Assembly (NCBI GenBank): GCA_947259225.1
Contig: CAMYLK010000026.1
Span: 1-34,325, forward strand
Source of the DNA: an uncultured Desulfobulbaceae bacterium
Lineage (GTDB): Bacteria; Desulfobacterota; Desulfobulbia; Desulfobulbales; Desulfobulbaceae
Length of the DNA stretch: 34,325 nt
Direction of reading: 5' to 3'
Part shown: in pieces, positions 16,601 through 28,600 of the stretch
How the letters are laid out: the number at the start of each line of letters is the position of its first letter
Numbering within the stretch: the stretch's first letter is position 1
Notes under the pieces: generated by a model
Databases searched by the model: none
Told to the model about the DNA's origin: nothing
The model's input: the letters and a program-made list of their open reading frames with translations, nothing else
Translations under genes and position numbers: made by a program

Positions 16601-19600
16601 ATGGACTCGTTGCCACCATTATCCGACGCCCGGAAACGGACCATATGCGAGCCTTCATCCGTCTCATCCGGCAGCCACCCGACAGCATATCTTCCCGTCG
16701 CCGGATTAACCAGGGGCAAAGGCAGCCAGGAACCGTTATCTATCTGATACTCCACCTCCGCAACACCTGAGGCATTATCAGTTGCAATAACAGACAGGTC
16801 AAATGTGTTACTCAAAACACTTCCGTCCGCAGGCGATTGAACAGAAACCACAGGAGCAACCCCGTCTATTACTGTAAAGGAATCGCTATCAAGGTTCTCG
16901 ATCTCATCCTGGCGGAAAGATTGCAGGAGTACGGTATACACGCCGATGTCCCACGCTATGCCGGCAAATGCACGCTGCCCTGAGACCACTTCATCCGCAC
17001 CCAGGGTAATACTTTCTTCAAGGGCAGACACCACTGTCGAATTTCTCGCGTCAAGGACAATGAGTTTAAACAGCAGGGTGCCTTCCTCGACATTTCCGCT
17101 GCTCGCAATTGAGTAGCCGACGTCCACTCCTCCATCCTGGAAAATTGCCTTTGGATCAACCGAGACATTCCCGGAAATCTCCATGACCGGTAAAATCACA
17201 AACTCTGTTGAACTCTCCGCTATAAGAGTGTTGTCCTGTAAAACTTCAACTGCAGCCGTATAACTGCCGGGAACATTACGTGCCGTATTCCAGAAGGTGT
17301 TGATGCTTGCGCTGTCCAGAGGAAACAGATTGACCAGCGTATGCTCTTCAACAAAATGGACAATAGTACTGTCAGAAACTGTTAATTTTACTTTCAGTTC
17401 AGGAAGGATTAAATTAGCCCCCTGGTTTGCGACTGAAAGATCAAGCAAAACGTTTTCATCAGGGCCGTATTCCACCTTGTTTGTTGTCAAAACTGTACTG
17501 ACCCCGATATCAGGCGAGACTGTAAAAGGCTTAACCGTTTCACCGATCAGACCTGCCGCTGTATCAACCAGCGCAGTCCTCACCTGATATATACCGGCAA
17601 AAACGGAGCTAGCATTCCAGCTCAGCTCAACCCTTTCGTTGGCACCATAGGAAAGGGTTTTGTCCATATCGACCAACTCTTCGACAGGAACCCCATTCTC
17701 GTCTTCAATAATCACGGTAAGGCGAACATCCTTTTCATGACCGCTGTTATAGATATCAACATTGACGGCGACAACCTCATCACTCCTGAACTCTTTGCCG
17801 TTGAGAGTGGTTTCAAAAATGACTCCTTCGTCCTCGGCCACGTAGAAACCGCTTGAGGCAACATTGTTATCTTCCCTCGACTCGGTTATCTCATTATAGG
17901 TATCAAGAAGAACGAAAACCTCATTTGCACCCATCATTTCTGTAGAGTCCCAGTTGACACTGAACCACTCTTCGGATTGCTGGCCGATATAGGAAATGGT
18001 TTCCGAGTGGATTAATTCTATGTTGTCATTGGCGTCCCAGATGTAGATTTCGGCATACACATTTTCAACCGGGACGGATGAATTGTTTCTGACAACAGCA
18101 CCCAAAATCGCTTCATCTCCAGCAAGCAAGGCACCGGGGAGGATATAAATATCTTCCTCCAGGACCTCCAGGTCCGGCATTGCTTCCGTGTCAATATTTA
18201 CCTGTATCTCATCGGCCGGTTCACTGACATGGCCTGCCGCATCCTCTGCCCTTGCTGTGAAAACATTCTGCCCGGGATGCAGACCCACATCTTCGAATAT
18301 GAAGGTTCCGGGCGGGATGATTCGGTGCAGATCAGAATCCACCCTGTAGAAAATACCTGACGGCAGCCAGTTGAAATCCATCTCTATGGCTCCGGCAAAG
18401 GTATCCAGCAACTGTACTTCTTCGCCATTTTCTGCCGAAGATACATAAACCTCTGTCACGCCATTATTATACGTATGGTAGGCGATCTGTTTACCGTCCG
18501 GTGACCACTGCAGATCAATCTCCGTATCTGACCTTTGTGTTAACCGGCTTGTCTCACCCGTTTCCGTATCATATATATAAATGTCATACTGACCGTCACG
18601 GTTAGCGGTAAATGCCAGCTTGCCGGACATGGGCGCCCACTCGATGGATGGATAGTATCCAGACCAGTCAACGTCCTCTTCCAGTAGGATCGGGTCTCCT
18701 CCGGTGGAGTCTACTAGGTTCAGGTTAAGTTTTCTGTTAACAGAATCCCAGGTTTGAAATGCTATCAAATTGTTGTCATGTGATATCTCGGGATAGTATC
18801 CGTTTATATTCTGCGTGACCCTGATTGTCTCTCCGGAGGTCAGATCATGCATCCAGATATCGTAGAAACCTTCACCCCTGTCAGAGTCAAAAACAACTTT
18901 GGTACTATCTTTGCTCCATGACGGTTCATACTCATCGACCTCGGATGCAGTTGTAAGGGGTTGGGTAGTTCCGGTGGCAATATCATAAATACCTATCCTG
19001 TACCATTCTGCCTCATCATCAAATTGATAGATTAACTTATTACCGTCCGGAGAAATATGATGTTCCCAGCTGCCCATTGGTATCTGGTCGACCCGGGTCT
19101 CGACCCCTGTTTCAAGATCTTTGCGGAAGGTATAGTAATCATAACTGTATGGTGTTGGCGTGCTTACAGCCTGAGAGTAGAAGACTTTACTGCCATCAGG
19201 AACAACAGCAGTTTCATAGATACTCAAACCGCTGATGGTAAACGTCTCATGTTCAAATACACTCACAGCTTCTACTGTATCAATCAATACATCGTCATGG
19301 ATAAGATCGACAGCTGCACCTGGTTCTGTCACGCCAATGACATCAACAATCCCGGTCTGACTCTGAAACGGCTTACCGCTGATGGTTGGCAGGAGGATAA
19401 GCGGTTTTTCCGGCGTAACATTGTCCTGTGGAATAGCTGAATCCTCGTTCGAGTTACCGCTTGTATTTCCATATGAGTCTATTGCCCGAGCTACATAAAA
19501 ATACTCTGTACCGTCTGTCAGTCCGATATCACGGTAGCAGGTATTGGTGATCAGTTTGTTGATGACTTGGGTATAGTGCCCGCCAGCAATTTCACTATGA

Positions 19601-22600
19601 TAGACCTGGTATCCATCCACCGGGTCGGCCGAAGCATCCCAGCAAACATCAACAGCCCTTCCTTCCGGTGCGGCCATGGCTGTCAGGTTAGTTGGCGGTG
19701 CAGGAAGAGGCTGCTCAACTACAGCCGAAATTTCATTGGATGGTCCGCTTTCGCTTTCAGCTGTATCGACTGCTGTAACCCTATAGGTATAGGTGCCGTT
19801 TTTCAGGCCGGAATCCACATAGCTGATTAATGCGACCGGTGCTGGATTTATTTTCTGCCATTCAGTTCCTACAGACCGGTAGATGTTATATCCTGCAAGG
19901 TCTGTTTCAGTGTTAGCATTCCAGGAAAGGCTGACATCGTTATTTATCACCTCTGCAACGAGAACGGTTGGTGCTGCAGGAGGTGCATCATAAAATACGT
20001 TTCTTGTATACGATGGCCGGCTGATATTACCATGAATATCTGTAGCAATCGCATACAGGGAATTGGTGCCGCCAGCCAGATTGACGACAAGAGAATATTG
20101 ACCGACACCATCTGCTGTGGTCGTGCCAAGGGACACATCTCCTGAAGCCTGGTCCCGGTAAATCTCTACGGTTGCTTCGGGAACAGTAGATCCATCCACC
20201 GTTATGTTGGAAATTGTCACCGGTGATTGTGGAAAATTCAATAATGGAGTGAAGACTATTGCAGTTGTCGGAGCTTTTTCACTTTCATTTTCTGATGTAT
20301 CAACAGCAGTGACTGAATATTCGTATTCACCGTTAGAAAGCCCTGAACTGCCAGGCGGGTCAGTGTATGATGTTTCTGTCAAAGGCGCGGTATTAAGCTT
20401 CAAAGTATCCCGATAGAGATTATAGCCCGCTAGATCTGCCTCCTGATTCGGATTCCAGGACAGTTCAACTTTGCCGCCGTTAGCGTGACCTGTAAATCCA
20501 TTTGGCGCTGCAGGTGGGGTAGCATCCCTGAAATGAACCAGAAGTTCCTCAGGAGTTTCATCGACCAAGCCACCCTGGTCTGTAGCAACAGCTCGCAACC
20601 GATATGATCCGAATTCATGACCAAGGGCTGCTGGATCAAAAATGACAACATATGGCCTTTGAGTCAGAACTGATCCAAAATCCACCCATGAACCAGCACC
20701 GTTCACCTGATACTGGAACTGAACTGTATTGATATCAGTATCCTCAGATTCTGCCCTGACGGATAAGGGCTTGTCGAATGCATGGCCGGCCTGTGGGGAA
20801 ACAATGTTCAGATGCGGAGCATGGGTATCGATCGAAACTTGGATTGAGTTTGACTGATCGCTCATATTTCCGGCATGGTCCATGGCAACCAGGTAATAGT
20901 CATGGGTTCCGTCGGGAACATCGATATTTTGAAAAGCCAACCCGTCTATCAGGTAGGGCGACAGATCACCTATTACAGTTCCCGATTCATTGGCCAGCTG
21001 TCCCCCCCGGTATACTAAGTACCCAGCAAAATCTGGCTCACTGTTGGCCTGCCAGGTGAGATCGACTATCGCTCCTTCCGGTGTAGCTGTGAGAAGAACC
21101 GGAGCTGCAGGTGGTGTATTATCAACTGTGATGGAAACGATTTTTTCACTGATGTTGCCATTCAGGTCCTCAGCTTCCAACCTGATTGTATATGGTCCGT
21201 ACTCAAGGGTAATGACATCCCAGCGTACCAGGGTACCGGAAGAAACCGGTACAGGTGATTTTCTCAACAAGTGCCAGGTTTGTGGGTTCTCACCGGCTCC
21301 ATAAGAAACACGATACTCTTTGAAATCATCAGTACTATACGCCCTTCCCTTGATATCAAAATAGTTGCTTACCAGATCATCATTTCTCGGCGAATTGATT
21401 GCTGCATCCGGTGGCGTGATATCAACGGTAAAGACAACCTGGTTTGAATCCTTGCTTTCCCAGCCGGCCAAGTCAATGGCTCGGACTATATATGTGTATT
21501 CGCCTTGCTCAAGATTCTGGTCCAGATATTGCGTTGCAGTGATTGGAACAGAATTCAGCTTTTCTCCATTCCGATACAGGTCATATCCAACGAGGTCAGA
21601 TTCTGTGTTGCCATGCCAGGCAAGGGATACACCTGTACCTTCATCAAGATTTCCTGAAAGTAAAGGCGGTGCAGGCGGAGTAGTGTCAATGGTGAAGCTC
21701 ACCATTGTTTCCGCTGTATTTTCAAGATTGTCAGAACCTGAAAGCCGGATGCAGTATTCTCCGTCAGTCGGCAGTGCCTTTATGGACGAGATGATGCTGC
21801 TTTGTATCGACTGTGTTCCTGTCCTGAGCACTGACCAGTTTTCTGCTGTTGAGCAGTTTGAATCGGCAATATCCAGGGTATATTTTTTCAGAAATGGATC
21901 ACTGATGGTTCCGGAAACATCAAAGACATCCTTTACATAAATTCCTTCTGAAGGATTGATGATGGTAAGTTCAGGCGAATTGTTGTCAACATGTATGGCT
22001 ACCTGTGCCGTGCTTTCCCAGCCAGCCTTGTCAATTGCAGTGACTCGAATTGTATAATCACCGTCAGTTATTCCCTGATCATTTCCGACATTCCAGGAAG
22101 CGAGAACGTTGTCCAACGGTTGCGATTCACCCGTCGCAATTTCAACCCAGTTGACCGGATTTTCTCCTGCCCCATACTGAACAGTATAGGATTGCAGGTT
22201 GGTTTCTTCGATTATTCCGTTTATTGAGACAACAGGCTGGGTACTGCCAAAAAATTCTCCTTCTATCGGACTTTCGAGTAAGATTTTTGGCCGGGTTTTA
22301 TCTACGGTAAACGAAACTGTCTGATTGCTTGCGTTTTCAACTCCGTCTTTGGCGTAGACCTGGATTGCATAACTGCCTTCAGGCAAATCCAGGGAATCAG
22401 AAAAAACAATCTCACTACTCACAGCCGCAGTATCGATAAGGTTTGCCTCCTGGCCTCCTGAGAGGGATACTGCATATTCCTTCAGGTTCAGGTCATTCAG
22501 GGAACCCTGTACATCAACTACTCCCGGATGATAGGAAGAGTCAACTGGTGCTGTCACTCCTATAGTTGGCGACACAGTGTCGGTTATAACCGTGATCGAT

Positions 22601-25600
22601 TCAACCTGGATTGTAAATGGCGGATTCACGCTTTCTGCTTTCACTTTGAACTTGTAGTCGCCGTCCAGGACTTTACTGCCGCCTGCATCCATACCGGACC
22701 ACTGATACTCATGGCTACCTGCTACAGCTCCGGTGCTGCTCCCGGTCAGAATGGTGTTGCCCAGAATATCTTCGATAATAATGATTATGTTTGCTGCATC
22801 AGTTAACTCGTAGGTAATTGTTGTACTGTCAAGTTTTCCATCGTTGTTAGGTGAGAAGAGTTTCGGATCAGCCTCAAGTTTGCTTATCAGTGCTTCACGG
22901 GTACCAAAACTGACAGGCAGCTGTGTTGTCTTCGTGTTACCAGCCTGGTCGACAGCGTTAAGAACAATTGCCCAGTTTCCTGCAAGGTCGAAGGTGTTCC
23001 ATGTTCCGAGGATGTCATTTTCAACGAAAACCAACCCCTCACTGAGTAGTAGCGGTTCATCACTACTTGCTTCATCCCTGACATGCAGTTGATAAAATTC
23101 CAAGTGTTCATCAGTGGCAGTTCCCCTCACTTCTGTCACAACATTCAGCGGGTCACCGGTACCTGGGTAGAGGATCATGGCTGTCGGGGGGGTATTATCT
23201 ATTGTAACGGGAAACTTTTTCTTTAACAGGTTCCCGCAAGCATCACGGGCCTCGACATGTATAAGATAACTTCCGTCCGAGACTGTTGTACCGGCATCAT
23301 TCAGGCCATCCCAGGAAATCGTGTCTGAACTATTGGCTATCTCCAGGCCAGTGACAAGTGCTCTGATTACTGAATCGTCCTGCAGGACAGTAATATCTAC
23401 AACTGCGTATTCTCCTACCTGGTAATCAACAGTGACTTCATCCTTGATACCGTCACCATTAGGAGAAATAATTGTCCTGTCAGCAGTAGCTGTTAAGGAC
23501 ATGCTTGTGTCAACAACAGCCTGGGTGACATAGCAGGAAGTATTTCCATAGGTATCTGTCACCATGAGTTGCAGGGAATGTTCGACAGGCTCTATATTTG
23601 TAACATCCCATTCCCCCAGCTTCCCAATTTTGTTTCCTGTACCTAAGTAGCTGCAATCACCTTCTTCCGGGCTGCATGGTATTCCATTGTTAAGGTTATA
23701 CCACTGGTTCGGATTACTGCCCTGACCGTTAACTATTGAATATCTATGGATATCATTTATATCCGTAGCAATACCTTCTATGCTGGCATAACGGGAAACA
23801 GTTCCATCTCCATCAACTTCGACTCTTGCGCAGAACGGAGTTGACAAGGATGGGTAGGTTATGTTGGCAGTTGGTAAGGTACGGTCAATAATCAGGTCTT
23901 TCTCTCTGAATCCTTCAATGACAGAATCCGCATAAACAAGATCCACCCGAACCGAATGCTCTCCTTCCGCGATTCCGGCTGTCTCAAAAGTAACCTCTCC
24001 CCAACCGTCCACAGCAAGATCGAATTCTTTGAGCAACCGTGATATCCCGTTTTCTACCAGGTAATACTTCACCTTCTCAGGCAACACCTTGGGACCGTCA
24101 TTGGGGCAGTATTCTACAGATACTGTTGCAGAACCGTAATTCACTGAATTGCACGGTGCTTTTGCTCCGCTGTACGAGATTAATAGTTCTGTTTCGATAC
24201 AAACACCACCAGGCAATGGTGGTGGTTTAGGCTTTGGAGCTTGACACTCATATGGTGGTGACAATACGTCACTGGTATATTCCTTCCCGCTCTCTCCAAT
24301 CCCAACAAATCGTATGGGGTACGCTTGTCCTTCAGGCAGGCTTTCTGGAAAAGGCGCCCCGAACTGATAAGGGAAACCATCAAAAACGTTGTAGGTAGCA
24401 AAATCTACCCATTCTTCAATTCCAAAAGTTTTATCTGTGGCCTGAAATTGTAAAGTTTCAAGACTCTCCGGCAGCGATACATTCATGCTGATCAAAGCGG
24501 GAGAAAGGCTGCCGATTGGAATGCAACCCATTGATGCACTGAATACCGGAGGATTGAACTGAAGAGAATTGGAGTAATATTCGATGCCGGTTTCATCGAG
24601 CAATTTCACTCTCACCGCTGCGACTTCTTCCGGAACAAGCGATGAGGTATCAAAAGTAAATTCTACCTCTCCATCAGGCGGGTCGCCATTCTCTTCCGCA
24701 TCATACCATTGCATATGCATCCGATACTGAAGAATCGCAGAAACGATAGGTTCCCTGATGGTCTCCACAAGGGTAAGAGTATGAAAGCCAGGTGCAAGTG
24801 ATTCGATTGGAAGAAGTTTCGGAGTCTCACACACGCCTGCTTCGTTTTTCTCAAACGATACCGTACTGCCGTCCCAAGAATACAGAACCGGGAGTTCCTC
24901 GTTCATCTGTGCAGCAATAACACTCTTATTTCCGGCAAAATCCTCTACAACAATCCGGAATGACGTGCTGCCGAGAAAACCTATGGGAAGTGATGAATCA
25001 GGTGTAAATCCCTGGATAAATCTTGGAACAGGATTCCCGGATTCTATTGTTTGAAGAACTGTTTCTCCTGACTTAAACGGATGCCATTCTTGCGGATTGT
25101 TGATATCCCTGTAATATACAGTCCAGTACTTCAGGTTTTCATCATGGGCAAGACCAAGTAACTGACTACTCAATTCTGAAGTCTGTCTTGTGCCGCCACA
25201 TATGACGGGTTGAAATTCCAACATGGCATACGGAGGAGTTGTGTCGACCTGGAAGAAGAACTCATAGTCAAAGATCCGGATTGTATAGTATCCGTCGGGT
25301 ACAATGCCTCCAAATTCGTCGCGGCCATCCCAAACTATTGCATGCTCTCCGGGAGAGGCATGGTCCTGGCTGAAAGTACGGATAAGTTTGCCGTCCATAT
25401 CATGAACGAAAAGCTCAAGGTGTATTGGTTCATGAACAAAGTAGTTAAGACCGACCGTGTCTTTGATACCATCATCATTGGGAGAAAACGTCTCGCCTGT
25501 TTTATAAATATTGGTAACGCTGAACTCCTTGCCCCAGGTAACAATCTTCCTGTCCCAGACCTCGTTGCCTGCTTTGTCGGTTACCGTCAGACGAACCAGG

Positions 25601-28600
25601 AAAGACCCTTCATAGGGAGGTATCCAGGTTGCCAGCAACCCGTTAACTACAGGATTTTCATTAGGCGGGGTTATGCTGCGCCAGTCATCAAGGGTATCCC
25701 GATCAGCATATTCGAGTTTCCAGGATTTAAAATTGAGGTCAGCTGCTATGCCGTTAAGATTAACTGCTGATTCTGTTTTTGAGGGACGAAGATCAGCTGT
25801 CAGATTCAGGAGGGAACCGAGTACTGTAAAATCATTACCATCTAAAAAAGACAGATATCTTTTGTTTGGAGAAAGATCCAGTCTATAAGGATAGTGATCA
25901 AAATATGAGTCTTCAAAAAGAAATTTTCTCTCTCCATTTTCAATATTAAAAGTGATGAGATAGTCTTCGTCTCCGAAGTAATACGCCAAAAAAGTCTCAT
26001 TATCAAACCAGTTCCACTTCTGAGCTGTTATTGTACTTCCTTCAGCACAATCTCGATCCGTGGGTGGCCATATTGTATAATGTGAAGGATACTTATCTTT
26101 CCAGTATTCCATTGAGACATCTTCACACCTATAAAAATCTGAGAAACCGAACAGAAAAACATCTGATGCGTTTGATTCTCTATCAAATGTTTCAAGGACA
26201 GAGTCAGAATTGAGAAATACTGCATTTCCAGTATCTGGGGTTAAAGATAAGTCAGCCCATACAGCATCCAGCATCATATCAAATTCCTGACAGCCACCTG
26301 ATATATTGCATACTGTGAAAGTAATAAAGTAATAATCAACAGAATCACCCCACCGGTAGCCTGCAATAAAATCACCATTTTCATGCAGAGGTGGTTTTGT
26401 TGCAATAGAACCATTCTCATCTCTCAAACAACCGCCATAATAATACCAGCCTGACCAGGTTTCTAAATTCTCAGATATGAGCAGAGGTGAATCGAGAGCA
26501 TTAAGATCAACCGTCCAGCTTTCTATTTCACCCCAGCTTGATGTAAGACTCCGAACAAGAATTCTGTCTGATCCGTACCAGTCAAAAAAGACTATCGGGT
26601 TCTGTATCGGCAGTACTTCCAGCAGGTTACCGGTAAGATCTGCGACAACTGCATGTGTTGCATTGGAAAATACCAATTTCTTTCCATCAGGAGACCAGGT
26701 TAACCTGTGATAGTCGTCAAGGCCGTTGTTCCATCCTGGTTCATAGGTAGACCTAACCGTTCCATCAGTATCGATAATAGTAAAAAAATTATGATCGGCA
26801 TTTTGATCATAAAGTTTGTATGCTATATGGGAACCAACCGGTGAAGGAAAAATATCTGTTATCTGATGGTGATCACCGGCCTGGTAATTATACGAATCAA
26901 GGAGGGTAAGATTATCCCCATATTTATTCACAGTCCATAACTGCTGTTGGAGGACTTCTCGGGTAATTTTGTCATATTTTTCAAGGATAAAGGCAATGGT
27001 ATGTCCGTCACGGGATAGTGCAAATCCAGGATTGACCTGATCACATTCAACAATCTGCCAACTTGAGTTACAATCACTTGCATTTGACAGGTAACGATAA
27101 CCGATTCCCGGGTCGGCAGTTTCGCTCCATTCTTCAGGAACGAGACGAGAAACTCCCCCACTTGTAGGAGAAACAAAATACAAGCCCGTATTATACTCAG
27201 GAGCCCCTGACATAGACTTATCCAAATGAAAAACAACCCCACTGTCATCTGAAAGCCAGTTGTATTTATAGTTACTTAATAAAAGCTGAACCTTTGTAGT
27301 AAAAAGATATGGCGTACCGAGTGCGTCCAGGAGGGAAGATCGATTATTATCCACTGTCACGAGAAGACTTGAGAGTATTGAGCCTCCTTCAGTCATAACT
27401 TGTATGCGGTACTGCCCGTCATCAACAACCCTGCCCTTGTTATCTAGGCCGTCCCAGGTCAGGGAAACATATGATGTGTTGGTAAATTCAGGGCCAGTAA
27501 ATTCCCTGACAGCCTCTCCTTCATCGTTCATTATGACAACAGTCACATCCTGCGGTACAGCCAACCGATAACCGAAATTCGTATTGTCTTTTACACCATC
27601 CCCATTAGGCGAAATATAATTATTGGAAAGCCAGAGGCTACTGTTCTGGATTCCCACGCTGCGGACTGCCCTGTTATTCGACCTGTCCTGTTCAAGCAGT
27701 GTGCTTTCGGGATCAACCTTTACCTCAATTCTCCTTATCCCTACTTTTCCGGTTGTATCGAAAGTAACAGATGCAGAAGCCTGCCCATTGGCACCAATAT
27801 CAGGGATGATTGCATTTCCAATCAGAGCACCCCCATCATAAAAGGCCACTGGAACATTCAACCCCGGCTGTTCCCCTTTGTTCTGGACTATTGCACTTAT
27901 TACAACAATGTCTCCTTCCTTCGGTGCCTCGGGACTGAACGATATTGAAGTGTCGCTGACTGTAAAATCCGGTATGCTCAGAATCTGCAATTGGTTAAAG
28001 GCGCTATTGTTGTCCTCTTTGATCTCATCAACCACATTGTCCGGATCAATAACAACACTGATGACCCTCGTTCCGGATACGGCGATATTTGCCCAGTCAA
28101 GCGCTGCTTCAACACTTTCGCCAGGAGCTATGGCCGGCACTGTAACCGTACCCAGATGTACACTTCCGCTTTCTCCAGGTACACCGTCATAGAAATCGAC
28201 CCGGACATCCGCTGCCGGAGAGAAACCCCTGTTAAGAATTTCTGCTTTCAAGAGAGCACTGCCACCTTCAAGAGCAGGTGCAGGTGTAAAGGAAACATCT
28301 GAATAGGTAAGTGAAAGGTCAGGTTTTGTGGAGCCATTAATATTAACTGCAAGTGATACGGAATTGTTATCTTCCAGTGTCTCGGCAAACCCATCGTGGG
28401 GATCCACAATGACGGAAAGTGTAAGGCCGGTACCCGAAATTTCCGGTATCCATTCAATGTTGGCATCAACAGTTTGTCCGGCCGGCAGATCCAGGGTCTG
28501 AGTGGCAACAATGACCGGTCCCGTACCATTATCTACAACAAGATGGAGAGGCACATTTAAACCATCAACTGTCCCTTTATTAGTGACCTTGGCAGTTATG